From: an uncultured Paenibacillaceae bacterium
Lineage (GTDB): Bacteria; Bacillota; Bacilli; Paenibacillales; DA-C8
Direction: 5' to 3'
DNA: 42,034 nucleotides
Assembly (NCBI GenBank): GCA_937957685.1
Contig: CALGAO010000088.1
Coordinates: 1-42,034 of the forward strand
The first letter of the stretch is position 1. Each line of letters begins with the position of its first letter. Made by a program: the position numbers and the translations under genes. The notes beneath the pieces are model-generated. The model saw only the letters and a program-made list of their open reading frames with translations, had not been told where the DNA came from and searched no databases. Positions 7,984 through 16,365 of this stretch are shown piece after piece.

Positions 7984-9479
7984 CCCGCTTCACCTTCCTT
8001 CACGATCGCCTGGTTGCCCGCATGAGGCCGGGAATTCGTCCCGGATGAACCGATCCTTGCGCGCAGCTTGCGAACAAGCGGCGGCAGCACGTATCGGATC
8101 AGGATGAACAGCACCACGACACCGACCAGGATCCATTCGAAATGCTCTCTCATCAGTTCCTTCCGGTACTCCTTGAACGCCTGCGAGTAATCCCCTCTGG
8201 TGCGAGCCAGCTTGAAATACTGCATCGCCTCCTCATAACGTTCCGCCTTGTACATCGCCTTGCCGATCGCATGGTAGGCCATGTCGTAGTTGCTGTTATA
8301 CCGCAGCACCTCGCGCCACAGCTCCTCGGCTTCCTCGTATCGCCCTTCCACGTACAGGGCCGAAGCGCGATGCACAAGCTCGCCGAACGGTGTCGTGCGG
8401 AACCGGTCGATCCGGTTGCGCGAGCTGTCCGCGATATACATCGTTCCGTCCGATGTCTGATCGATCGCCGACACCGTCTTCATGAGGCCGTTCTGTTCGC
8501 CCGTTCCGCCGAAGATGAATAGCAGATAACCCAGCTTGTTGTATTGGAAGGCCTTGTTCGAGTTCTGATCGATGATCGTGATCAGGCCATTCCGGTCAAC
8601 GGTCACATCCACGAACGCCGGCAGGCTGAACGGGCCGGAGACATAGTAATCTCCGTACCAGACGTTGCCCTGGTTCAGCGTGTCGACCCCAACCGGCGAC
8701 AGGCGCTTGACCTGGTTGTATTGGCCGCCCAGCGTCGTCGTATAGATGAAGCCTTCCGTATCCTGATACAGGTTCGAGATTTCCAGCGGCCGTTCCGCCA
8801 CGATCTGTGCCCGCTGTTCCTCGGAAGCGAACCATCTGAGGAGCAGCCTGGTCCAGTTGAACGAGACGCGGTTGCCGCCGAAGAAGCTCTCGAATTCGCC
8901 ATTTTGCGAGATCTGCAGGAGGCCGTTGGTCGTCCCGTTGCTGACCACGAACAGATAGCCCCGCTTGTCGACGATCAGCTTGGACGGCGAGTAGACGAAG
9001 TTGTCGCCCAGCAGGCTGCTCTTCGGCTCCGGGATCTCCCGCTCGTAGCTTCCGTCTGCGTTGAACACCGCGACGCGCTTGTTGTTGGTATCCGCCACAT
9101 AGACCGTGCCATCCTCGGTCACGAATACGCCCTTCGGGTTGTTCAGCTTGCCCGGACCATCCGCGTCGCCGTAGATGCGGATCAGCTCGAACTCATCGTC
9201 CAGCAGCAGGATCCGGTTGTTGCCCGCATCGGCGACATAGATCCGGTCATTCGCATCGACGAAGATATCCTCCGGCGCATTCAACGGTCCTGCCTCCGTG
9301 CCGAATCCGTCCCACGAGTCCAGATACAAATAACCGTTGATCGAATGGACGTCCTCCTCGAGATTGTTATATATGTAACCTTCATAAGGACTGTCAGCGT
9401 ACACGGCGACCGGCATCAGCACAGCCAGACAGAGCGTCACGATGAATGATCGCCAGGATCGAGTAAACGCATATCTCAC
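7980..9479 (-). CDS. NHL-repeat protein with TPR region and C-terminal membrane anchor
   Basis: A 499-residue protein with a cleavable-looking signal peptide (about 1-28), then NHL beta-propeller blades from about residue 50 to 370. Clear blades include APEDIFVDANDRIYVADAGN and PKGVFVTEDGTVYVADTNNK. Two TPR-like helices pairs follow at about 375-440 (YVEGRYEEAEELWREVLRY; YKAERYEEAMQYFKLA), and a single membrane segment at about 446-466 (WILVGVVVLFILIRYVLPPL) with a basic cytoplasmic tail. This places the propeller and TPR outside the cell, tethered to the membrane. The start is a GTG at 9479 with GGGGGGAG upstream. It sits between permease pair A and the Yip1-like gene, overlapping the latter by 4 bp. 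A scaffold or glycan-sensing function for the transport system is inferred only. Confidence 0.8.
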   Translation of the reverse strand: MRYAFTRSWRSFIVTLCLAVLMPVAVYADSPYEGYIYNNLEEDVHSINGYLYLDSWDGFGTEAGPLNAPEDIFVDANDRIYVADAGNNRILLLDDEFELIRIYGDADGPGKLNNPKGVFVTEDGTVYVADTNNKRVAVFNADGSYEREIPEPKSSLLGDNFVYSPSKLIVDKRGYLFVVSNGTTNGLLQISQNGEFESFFGGNRVSFNWTRLLLRWFASEEQRAQIVAERPLEISNLYQDTEGFIYTTTLGGQYNQVKRLSPVGVDTLNQGNVWYGDYYVSGPFSLPAFVDVTVDRNGLITIIDQNSNKAFQYNKLGYLLFIFGGTGEQNGLMKTVSAIDQTSDGTMYIADSSRNRIDRFRTTPFGELVHRASALYVEGRYEEAEELWREVLRYNSNYDMAYHAIGKAMYKAERYEEAMQYFKLARTRGDYSQAFKEYRKELMREHFEWILVGVVVLFILIRYVLPPLVRKLRARIGSSGTNSRPHAGNQAIVKEGEAG

Positions 9480-9490
9480 CGGTCTCCCCC

Positions 9491-10342
9491 CTATTCCTTC
9501 AGTCCGGAATGCGCCATCGTCGTAAGCACCATGCGTTGGGTGATGATGAATACGAGGATCGTCGGGATGATCATCAGGAGACTGGCCGCAGCGAGCGTCC
9601 CGACCCGCGCGATGACGCCGGCTCCGCCGCCGATCGTCTGCACGGCTACAGGCAGCGACTTCATATGCTCCTTCGTCGTATACACCATGGACGGATACGG
9701 GTCATTCCAGGCGTTGATGAATGAGAACAGCGCGAAGGTCGCGATCGCCGGCTTGAGCAGCGGCATGATGATGGTCCAGAAGGTCTTCCATTCGGAAGCG
9801 CCGTCGATCCGTGCCGCCTCGATCAGCGAATCCGGGATCTGCCGGAGAAACTGCGTCATCAGGAACATGCCGACCGGCGCGGCCAGATACGGCAGGATCA
9901 TCGCGAAATAGGTATTCATCAGTCCGACCTTGCTGATCATCAGATATTGCGGAATCTGCAGCACCAGCGACGAGAACATCATCGAAGTGACGATCAGGTT
10001 AAAGATCGCCGGGCCGAATCTCATCCTGTGCTTCGCCAGCGGATAGGCAGCCATCGCCGAGATGAGCACGCCGCCGGTCACGATCCCGGCGGTCACCACC
10101 ACGCTGTTGAAGATGAACCGCGTGAAGGGCACGGTCGAGGTGCTGGTGACGAGCAGCAGGTGATAGAAGTTGACCAGCGTCGGGTTCTCGACGAAGAATC
10201 GCGGAGGGAACAGAAACAGCTCGTTGATCGGCTTGAACGCATTGGACACCAGATAGACGAGCGGCGCCAGCATCAGGAGGCCGAGCAGCGTCAGAAACAG
10301 ATACAGGAACACGTTACCCCAGCTAAACCTGTTGGCAAACAT
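9491..10342 (-). CDS. Carbohydrate ABC transporter permease, MalG type (pair A)
   Basis: A 283-residue protein with six predicted membrane segments and the EAA loop at about 175-198 (EAARIDGASEWKTFW, then TIIMPLLKP). It is a CUT1 inner-membrane permease and pairs with the MalF-type protein encoded 6 bp upstream. A GGGAGGG site precedes the ATG. The C-terminus (RMVLTTMAHSGLKE) ends with the GLKE-type tail common in MalG-like permeases. It shows clear family similarity to, but is distinct in sequence from, the MalG-type protein of pair B at 3074-4078, so the two pairs are not a recent duplication. Confidence 0.92.
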   Translation of the reverse strand: MFANRFSWGNVFLYLFLTLLGLLMLAPLVYLVSNAFKPINELFLFPPRFFVENPTLVNFYHLLLVTSTSTVPFTRFIFNSVVVTAGIVTGGVLISAMAAYPLAKHRMRFGPAIFNLIVTSMMFSSLVLQIPQYLMISKVGLMNTYFAMILPYLAAPVGMFLMTQFLRQIPDSLIEAARIDGASEWKTFWTIIMPLLKPAIATFALFSFINAWNDPYPSMVYTTKEHMKSLPVAVQTIGGGAGVIARVGTLAAASLLMIIPTILVFIITQRMVLTTMAHSGLKE

Positions 10343-10348
10343 CGGCGA

Positions 10349-11314
10349 TCAATCCCTCCCCAACCAGCGAAAGATGAGACGGTTCAACCCGAGCATCATG
10401 AAGAAGAGCACGACCGCAATGGCCGAAGCGTAACCCATCTCAAACTTGATGAACGCGTAGTCATACAGGTGGGTCAGTATCGTGTGGCCTGCATAGAGCG
10501 GGCTGGGCAGCCCGACGAGCTGCACGCTGACATCGAACACCTGCAGGGAGAACACGACCTGCATGACCGCGCCGAACAGCAGCTGCGGCTTCACTGCCGG
10601 AATGGTGATATAGAAGAGCTCCTGCCAACGATACTTGACGCCGTCGATCGCTCCCGCTTCATACAGATCCTTCGGCACGTTCTGAAGGCCGGCGAGGAAG
10701 GCCAGGAAGCCGATCCCCATGCTCATCCAGAGCGAGACGATGATGATGACCGGGACGATCGAATCCACGTTCTGCAGGAACAGATAAGGCTCATCCAGGA
10801 TTCCGATCTGCATGAGGAAGTAGTTGAGCAACCCCTTGCTGTCCCCCGCGAACAGGTATTGCCATACCACCGCCATCGCCACCGCGCTCGTAATCGACGG
10901 CGTATAGAAGCAGAGCGTATAGAAGAAGCGGTACTTGTGCGGGATCTGGCTGATCAGCCAGGCCAGCAGGAAGGACAGGATATACCCGACAGGTCCGGTG
11001 ATCACCGCGAACTTCAGCGTTGTGCCGATCGCCTTCAGGAAGATATCGTCGTCGACGAACAGCAGCCTGTAGTTGGAGGCCCCGATGAAGCGGGGCGGTT
11101 CCAGGATGTTGTAGTAGGTGAAGCTCAGGTAGATCGAGACAATCACGGGCACTACGATGAAGAACGTAAAGAGGATGAGGAAGGGCAACACGAAGAAATA
11201 GGAGACTCGCTCCCGCTTGAGATCCGCCCAGAGCTGGGCCAGATACCGGCCGATGCCGGTCCTGGCCTGCTGCCCCCTCACCTTGCCTGTCACCGTTTGG
11301 ATGTCGCTAGTCAA
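10349..11314 (-). CDS. Carbohydrate ABC transporter permease, MalF type (pair A)
   Basis: A 321-residue protein with a cytoplasmic N-terminus of about 38 residues, six membrane segments, and the EAA loop at about 218-243 (YEAGAIDGVKYRWQ, then ELFYITIPAVKP). The start is a TTG at 11314 that overlaps the end of the upstream solute-binding protein gene by 8 bp; GGAG and GTGAGG lie just before it. Together with the MalG-type gene downstream it forms one complete CUT1 permease pair, immediately behind a solute-binding protein, the usual order for sugar importers. No ATPase gene is nearby. Confidence 0.9.
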   Translation of the reverse strand: MTSDIQTVTGKVRGQQARTGIGRYLAQLWADLKRERVSYFFVLPFLILFTFFIVVPVIVSIYLSFTYYNILEPPRFIGASNYRLLFVDDDIFLKAIGTTLKFAVITGPVGYILSFLLAWLISQIPHKYRFFYTLCFYTPSITSAVAMAVVWQYLFAGDSKGLLNYFLMQIGILDEPYLFLQNVDSIVPVIIIVSLWMSMGIGFLAFLAGLQNVPKDLYEAGAIDGVKYRWQELFYITIPAVKPQLLFGAVMQVVFSLQVFDVSVQLVGLPSPLYAGHTILTHLYDYAFIKFEMGYASAIAVVLFFMMLGLNRLIFRWLGRD

Positions 11315-14300
11315 CGGTCCTCACTCCTTCATAACCGGACGCCTGTGCGCTTGGCTCGTCCAGACCGAATTCTTCGCGCTTCTTGCGAAGCTCCTTGTTG
11401 ATCTCCCTGACGCCTTCCTCGATCGCCTCCCGCGGCAGCTTGCCGTTCAGGACGATCTCATTCCAGATGTTCGCGATATGGCGAGTGGTATAGTAGCCGC
11501 CCAGGACGACCTCACGTTCGCGGAACCACTCCCACTGCTCGAGGATGGCATCGATGTCCGACTGCTGCCAGGGCAGTCTGGTCAGCGCCTCGACGTTCGC
11601 CGTATTCCAACGCGCCTCAACGCCCAGCAGCGATTCCAGCTCCGTCCCGAACCGCTCCTGCACGTCTGCGCTGGTCCACCACTTCAGGAACTCCCAGGCT
11701 TCTTCCTTCATCTCCGTACCCTTGAAGATCACGCCGGTCTGAGCCATGCCGCCAGTCGAGCGGTCGATCGTGCCGTCTTCCTTCCTGACGCCGGGCATCG
11801 GCACCATCTTCCACCATCCCGTCAGCTCTGGCGCGGCGGTCGAGAGCAGGACGTACGTGGAGTAATCCGCCACGCCGATCGGCATCTCGCCGGTGCGGAA
11901 GCGGTTATAGAAGTCCGCCTGCTTCGCGATCTTGTAGTTCGTGAACAGATCCGTCCACTTCTTGAACGCCTCATAGGCTTCCTGAGAATCGAGGTTCGAG
12001 TAGCGTCCTCCGTCGCGATAGAACTCTCCGCCATGCTGGAACAGGAACGGCGAGAATTCGTTGATCGCCTGTTGCACGTTGTTCGGCGCATGCGGATAAT
12101 AGAAGTCCATCCCGTTCTGATGGAGGATCGGGATAATCTCCATCACTTCATCCCAGGTCTGCGGGATCCGGTCTTCCGTGATGCCGAGCTCCTCCATGAT
12201 GTCGATGCGGTAGAACAGCATGTAGAAGTTCTGGTTCTCCGGCAGCGCGTAGTCGCCCCCGTTGTACTTGTAAGGTATGAGCGCACCGGGCCGGAACCTT
12301 GCCGCAACCTCCTCGTAATCCGGGAACTCGTTCAGGTTCACGAGACCGCCGCGGATCGCGAAGTCGATCGGGTATTCCCCTTCCACGCCCAGCGCCACAT
12401 CCGGTTCGATATCGGCTGTCTGGGCGAGCAGCAGCACCTGCATCTGGCCTGCGGGCACGGTGTTCACATTCACCTTGATGCCGGTGTTCGGGGTGAAATC
12501 CTCATCCACCAGCTGCTTGATGATCTCCACCCAGTCGCGGCCGCGCGCCACCCAAACCTCCAGCGCCTTCTCGTCATCGTACACATTGCCGATGCCGTTA
12601 TAGTCCTTGGTGAATGACTTGACAAAATCATAGATCATCGTCCCGACGCGATAGATCACCGGAGCTTCCGGCTTCGGCCATTTCATGTCAGGCGACTTCA
12701 CCACCATATAGTCAAGCAACAGCGCCTGGTTCACCATGCTGTTGATCCAGTTGCCGAGGGCTGCCTGCTGGTCGTTCAGGGCCGTCAGACGCGCAGGGAT
12801 CGTCTCCGGATCCTCGGCCATGTCCAGCAGCCTGTCTCTCGCCTCATACAGCGGGCTCGCCTGGGCGCTGTTCTTCTCGATGCCGAAGGCGAACAGCTTC
12901 TGCAGTGAATCGTCCAGGACCCGAGCCATCGTATGCAGGCGCGGGATCAGATTCGGGATGTTCCGTTCCAGATCCCACTCCCGGTTCGGGTCGGGGTTGG
13001 TGCCGGTGATCTTCAGCACCTCCCGGCTGAGCAGCGACATTTCGGAGGAAACATCCGTAACGGCCTCGAACACCTCGCCCAGCGTGCCGATCTGCACTTC
13101 CATGCGGATGCGATGCTTGCCCGCCTCGAGATAGAACAGGTAATCCTCGTCCTCCGTGCCGAAGCGCTTGAATTGAAGCGCTTGCCTGTACGGGAAGACG
13201 ACGTCATTCATCTCCCGGAACGGCAGCTCGCCGTCGATCGTGATGAGCCTTTGCACGGGCGCGCCGTCGAGATACCATTGCCCGAAGCGAACGCCGATAT
13301 TGTACAGCCCGCTCTCCGGCACCTCGAACTCCCATTCCGCCCATTGCGTGCCCCGCTTCCAGTTCAGGCCGCCGAACGCATTCAGCACGATCGCATCCTT
13401 GTCGAACGGTTCGGTAGCCGGTTCACGCTCCTCGATCCGCTTCAGGGTCGGGTCAGAGCGGAGGATCGCCTCCTCCATCTGGAAATGCTGATAGAAGCCC
13501 GAGGTAGGCTTGTAGCCGAGCGCTTCGTATTGGGCCTTCACTTCCTCATAAGTGGGCACCAGTCGCGGCGAGAAGACATGGATCGACTTGATGGCAGCCG
13601 GCTCGCGGATGGCGTTGATGCGGATCGTATGCTCTCCCTTCGTCAGATAGAAGCGGAAAGGCTCCGACACCTTGCCTTCCGAATCGCGGAAATCCCGGTA
13701 TTGCCATCCGAATACCTCTTCACGCCGCGGGTTGAATTCATTGCCCTGGTTGTCCCGCCATGGCGGGCCGCTCTCCCGCCACATGCGGGGAAACTCCACC
13801 TTCTTCGCCTGATAGAAGGGGAAGACCCCGTCAACCTGTATGCTCCTGACCACGCTGGAGCGCTTGCCTTCGATCGCATAGTAAGTCATGCCCATCTGGT
13901 AGAAGCCGTCCGTGGGCACATTGATCCTGTACTCGACCCAGCTGTTCTCCTCGATGAGTGCCAGGACGGGCCCAGGCTCGCCTCCAAGGTCGCGCTCCAT
14001 CCGCGTTCCCGCATCGCTTACCGCGGCATAATCCGAGCCGGATATGACGATCTCCACGCCGGTCGTATCAGCGGCTCCCTGTTCCTGCCAGTTGTTGTAA
14101 TATTTCAGATAGGACGGTTCAAGTCTGCTCCGGATATCCGTCCCGGCGAGCGTCGAACTGAGATCCACACCCTCGTAGGTGGGGATATTGGCCATCGCCT
14201 GATCATCGTAGCCCCGCGATGCATTCCACAGCAGGAAGCCGATGATGAGCAGACCGATCACAACAATGGATACCGCGTATTTGCGAAGCAATCGTAACAT
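11307..14300 (-). CDS. Very large membrane-tethered solute-binding protein with carbohydrate-binding-like domains
   Basis: The 997-residue product has an uncleaved-looking membrane anchor at about 8-27 (YAVSIVVIGLLIIGFLLW) rather than a lipobox. Two beta-sandwich regions resembling CBM6/CBM35 modules follow at about 60-240 (WVEYRINVPTDGFYQMGMTY) and about 300-440 (WAEWEFEVPESGLYNIGVRF), then a helical linker. From about 590 to 950 it is a family 1 extracellular solute-binding domain (TGIKVNVNTVPAGQMQVLLL; AWEFLKWWTSADVQERFGTE). Family 1 binding proteins are normally 400-500 residues, so this one is about double size. The ATG at 14300 has GGGGGAC 8 nt upstream; a longer reading from 14417 lacks a ribosome binding site and would put residues before the anchor. 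It is followed directly by permease pair A. The modules suggest capture of a polymeric or branched glycan close to the membrane. Confidence 0.85.
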   Translation of the reverse strand: MLRLLRKYAVSIVVIGLLIIGFLLWNASRGYDDQAMANIPTYEGVDLSSTLAGTDIRSRLEPSYLKYYNNWQEQGAADTTGVEIVISGSDYAAVSDAGTRMERDLGGEPGPVLALIEENSWVEYRINVPTDGFYQMGMTYYAIEGKRSSVVRSIQVDGVFPFYQAKKVEFPRMWRESGPPWRDNQGNEFNPRREEVFGWQYRDFRDSEGKVSEPFRFYLTKGEHTIRINAIREPAAIKSIHVFSPRLVPTYEEVKAQYEALGYKPTSGFYQHFQMEEAILRSDPTLKRIEEREPATEPFDKDAIVLNAFGGLNWKRGTQWAEWEFEVPESGLYNIGVRFGQWYLDGAPVQRLITIDGELPFREMNDVVFPYRQALQFKRFGTEDEDYLFYLEAGKHRIRMEVQIGTLGEVFEAVTDVSSEMSLLSREVLKITGTNPDPNREWDLERNIPNLIPRLHTMARVLDDSLQKLFAFGIEKNSAQASPLYEARDRLLDMAEDPETIPARLTALNDQQAALGNWINSMVNQALLLDYMVVKSPDMKWPKPEAPVIYRVGTMIYDFVKSFTKDYNGIGNVYDDEKALEVWVARGRDWVEIIKQLVDEDFTPNTGIKVNVNTVPAGQMQVLLLAQTADIEPDVALGVEGEYPIDFAIRGGLVNLNEFPDYEEVAARFRPGALIPYKYNGGDYALPENQNFYMLFYRIDIMEELGITEDRIPQTWDEVMEIIPILHQNGMDFYYPHAPNNVQQAINEFSPFLFQHGGEFYRDGGRYSNLDSQEAYEAFKKWTDLFTNYKIAKQADFYNRFRTGEMPIGVADYSTYVLLSTAAPELTGWWKMVPMPGVRKEDGTIDRSTGGMAQTGVIFKGTEMKEEAWEFLKWWTSADVQERFGTELESLLGVEARWNTANVEALTRLPWQQSDIDAILEQWEWFREREVVLGGYYTTRHIANIWNEIVLNGKLPREAIEEGVREINKELRKKREEFGLDEPSAQASGYEGVRTVD

Positions 14301-14364
14301 CACGAATGTCCCCCTATGTACTGCGGGATATAGACAAAGATACATTCCCTGCGTGAACAGCAAA

Positions 14365-14426
14365 CCGAAGAGACTGTCCTGATCAATCACACAGATGCCT
14401 GACAGACAACAGGACACTCTCTTCGG
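14365..14426 (-). other. Long leader hairpin upstream of the large solute-binding protein gene
   Basis: Bases 14365-14381 and 14410-14426 form a 17-bp inverted repeat with one mismatch around a 28-nt loop. It ends 64 nt upstream of the ATG at 14300 and is not followed by a T-run, so it is not an ordinary terminator. As RNA it would be a stable stem in the 5' leader. It could protect or regulate the mRNA of the eight-gene operon. Confidence 0.6.
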
Positions 14427-14456
14427 ATAACAGGAAGTGCTGAGTCATCCTGTCAA
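14427..14456 (-). promoter_or_regulatory. Candidate sigma-A promoter for the eight-gene operon
   Basis: On the minus strand TTGACA (14451-14456) is separated by 18 bp from TGTTAT (14427-14432). The -35 is perfect, the -10 matches four of six. Transcription would begin within the leader hairpin at 14410-14426. The call is tentative because read-through from the upstream lipoprotein gene is an alternative. Confidence 0.4.
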
Positions 14457-14555
14457 CTGATCGCCCTGGATGATGCGTCGCAAGATGCTCCGGTTCATGA
14501 TGATGCCCGATCTGAATGATGCCTCATCTGCCTAGTGAAGGCACCCAAACAAGAG

Positions 14556-14596
14556 GCTGCCGCCTGCGGCCGAACGGCCTGCGGCTGGGCGGCAGC
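14556..14596 (-). terminator. GC-rich intercistronic hairpin after the lipoprotein gene
   Basis: A 9-bp outer stem (14556-14564 with 14588-14596) and an inner GGCC/GGCC stem around GAAC lie 13 nt after the lipoprotein stop. In the direction of transcription it is followed by CTCTTGTTTG, a poor U-tract. It is therefore either a weak terminator or, as after malE in other bacteria, an mRNA-stabilising element that lets the binding protein be made in excess over the permeases. The remaining part of the 309-bp gap holds the promoter and leader hairpin listed separately. Confidence 0.6.
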
Positions 14597-14609
14597 TGGA
14601 CCTTTCCCA

Positions 14610-16055
14610 TTACTGAGCCAACTCTTGTTTGAACTTTTCGATGTCCGGACCAAGCACCGTGTAGATATCCTCCTGGATCTGCTGTAGCGCCGCGCGAGGA
14701 TCGGTATAGTTGTCGAATGCGGCGAGGATGCTCGGCAGCCAGATCTCGTCGTAAGCCCTGCCGTCCAGTCTCGTCAGCTTCTTCGGCAGGATCGTATCAG
14801 AAAGCGACGAATACAGCTCGATGTCTCGTTGACCGCCGAGGAAGGAGTTGGTGCTGTTCTGATACCATTCCTTCTCCCAGATATGCTTGTAGCCGGACTG
14901 GATCGAATATCTCTCGGACGAGAATACCTTCCAGGCTTCTTCAGACAGGTTCATCCATTCGATGAACGCATACGCGGCTTCCTTGTTCTTGCTCTGTGCC
15001 GGAATGACGAAGCTCGAACCGCCCTGACCGCCCTTGACGCCGAGCGGAGCGTTGGTGACGCGCCATTTGCCCGCCTGGTCCGGCACCCAGTTCGACAGCT
15101 CGCGCGCCGCGAAGGAACCGAGCACGATGAGCGGCAGCTTGCCTTGCTCCAGATACTGCTGGCCTTCTTCCCAATAGACGGAGACCTCTGCGCTGTGGCC
15201 AAGCTGCTGCGTGCGCAGGGAAGTTTCCATCAGGCTGATCAGATCTTCCTGATTGCGCTGCCATTCGAGATTCGAGTTGAAGTATCCGTATTGGTTGGCC
15301 GCCCATTGCACCGGCAGGTCGCGGAACTCGAGCAGATATCTGCCGCTGGCCTTCAGCGCCTCGCCAAGCGTGATCCAGTTCTCCGGATCCTTGATGTATT
15401 CGCCGAACTCCGCCGGGTCGGACGGGAAGCCGAGCTCCTCGATGATGTCCGCGCGATAGTAGGTGACCAGCGGAGTGATGTCCCAAGGCATGCCGTAGAG
15501 ATGCTTGCCGTCCACCGATTGCCAACGCGTCCAGTTGTACTCCGGAATCAGGTCCTTCAGACGTCCGACGTTATACGGAGCCTGCAGCAGGTCCTCCAGC
15601 ATGCCGCCGTAGTTGTAGCGGCCGAACTGACCTTCCTCGACCAGCGCGATGTCAGGCGCGCCGCTGCCTGCTGCCAGCGTGTTCTGCAGGTTGTCATGCA
15701 TCTCGCCGAATTCGATCTCGACGATGTTCACCTTGATGTTCGGATAGACCTTGTTGAACTCCGGAAGGAGATCCGCGAATACCGGGTTGCCGATCAGGAA
15801 GCTCCACATCGTGATCTCACCGGACAGATTCGTGTCGATCGCCCACTCGAAGGCCGGCCCATCATCAGCCGGAGCCGGCGTCGTCCCGGCATTGCTTCCG
15901 CCACCGGTATTGCTGCTTCCGCCCCCCGAGTTGTTGTTCGTGGTTGTATTGTTGTTGTTTGTATTGCCGCTGTTGTTGCCTCCGCCCCCTGTACAAGCCG
16001 CCAACAAGGATACACACATCAGGACACTGAGCAATGCGATTAACCATCTTTTCAT
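14610..16055 (-). CDS. Extracellular solute-binding lipoprotein (sugar ABC transporter)
   Basis: A 481-residue family 1 solute-binding protein. The signal peptide ends in a lipobox (SLLAAC, Cys21), followed by a Gly/Asn/Thr-rich flexible linker (about 23-60), so the protein is lipid-anchored outside the membrane. The binding domain shows typical segments: NIKVNIVEIEFGEMHDNLQN, APDIALVEEGQFGRYN, and near the C-terminus KEAAYAFIEWMNLSEEAW. GGAGGG lies 9 nt before the ATG. It is the first gene of the locus and has its own promoter with a cre site. It is a normal-size binding protein, in contrast to the double-size one encoded next, so the locus has two binding proteins for two permease pairs. 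Ligand unknown; a plant-polysaccharide-derived oligosaccharide is likely from the GH51 neighbour. Confidence 0.92.
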   Translation of the reverse strand: MKRWLIALLSVLMCVSLLAACTGGGGNNSGNTNNNNTTTNNNSGGGSSNTGGGSNAGTTPAPADDGPAFEWAIDTNLSGEITMWSFLIGNPVFADLLPEFNKVYPNIKVNIVEIEFGEMHDNLQNTLAAGSGAPDIALVEEGQFGRYNYGGMLEDLLQAPYNVGRLKDLIPEYNWTRWQSVDGKHLYGMPWDITPLVTYYRADIIEELGFPSDPAEFGEYIKDPENWITLGEALKASGRYLLEFRDLPVQWAANQYGYFNSNLEWQRNQEDLISLMETSLRTQQLGHSAEVSVYWEEGQQYLEQGKLPLIVLGSFAARELSNWVPDQAGKWRVTNAPLGVKGGQGGSSFVIPAQSKNKEAAYAFIEWMNLSEEAWKVFSSERYSIQSGYKHIWEKEWYQNSTNSFLGGQRDIELYSSLSDTILPKKLTRLDGRAYDEIWLPSILAAFDNYTDPRAALQQIQEDIYTVLGPDIEKFKQELAQ

Positions 16056-16089
16056 TTTCTTATACCCTCCTTATCTTCTTCGACCCTTC

Positions 16090-16105
16090 TTAACATACAT
16101 GTTAA
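16090..16105. promoter_or_regulatory. Palindromic operator candidate
   Basis: TTAACAT-AC-ATGTTAA is a perfect 7-bp inverted repeat with a 2-bp centre, located 35-50 bp upstream of the lipoprotein start and overlapping the -10 region of the proximal promoter. Its size and position suit a dimeric repressor or activator. I do not recognise it as an AraR or LacI-type operator. Confidence 0.45.
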
Positions 16106-16131
16106 TAAAGAAAAATTGAAAACGCTGTCAA
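16102..16131 (-). promoter_or_regulatory. Proximal sigma-A promoter candidate overlapped by a cre site
   Basis: On the minus strand TTGACA (16126-16131) lies 18 bp from TATTAA (16102-16107). The cre-like sequence TGAAAACGCTGTCA (16117-16130) overlaps the -35 and spacer; it matches the CcpA consensus TGWAARCGYTWNCW at 13 of 14 positions. Binding of CcpA here would block the promoter, the usual geometry for catabolite repression of a sugar-uptake gene. Confidence 0.55.
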
Positions 16132-16275
16132 TTCGTCGGCTTGACACCCCCCCTCAATTTGTCGAATCATGAAAGTGTGCAAAACAAGCTATGATTCTTC
16201 CAATTGATGAGATTCGTAAGCGAGTTCTGGAATTAACATTAATAAATATACTAACTAATAATCATTTCTATTAAT

Positions 16276-16304
16276 ATGATATAAGTTATGCGAATATTCG
16301 TCAA
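16276..16304 (-). promoter_or_regulatory. Distal sigma-A promoter for the solute-binding lipoprotein
   Basis: TTGACG (16299-16304) and TATCAT (16276-16281) are separated by exactly 17 bp on the minus strand, in an AT-rich stretch. Transcription would start near 16270, giving a leader of about 215 nt that crosses the cre site and palindrome. The 391-bp gap (16056-16446) thus holds regulatory DNA for the glycan locus and the terminator of the small acidic gene. Confidence 0.6.
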
Positions 16305-16365
16305 GCATAAAATTAGTAGGATTTAGGGACAAATTGCTTTCATGCCCATCCGCGAAGCCATGAAA

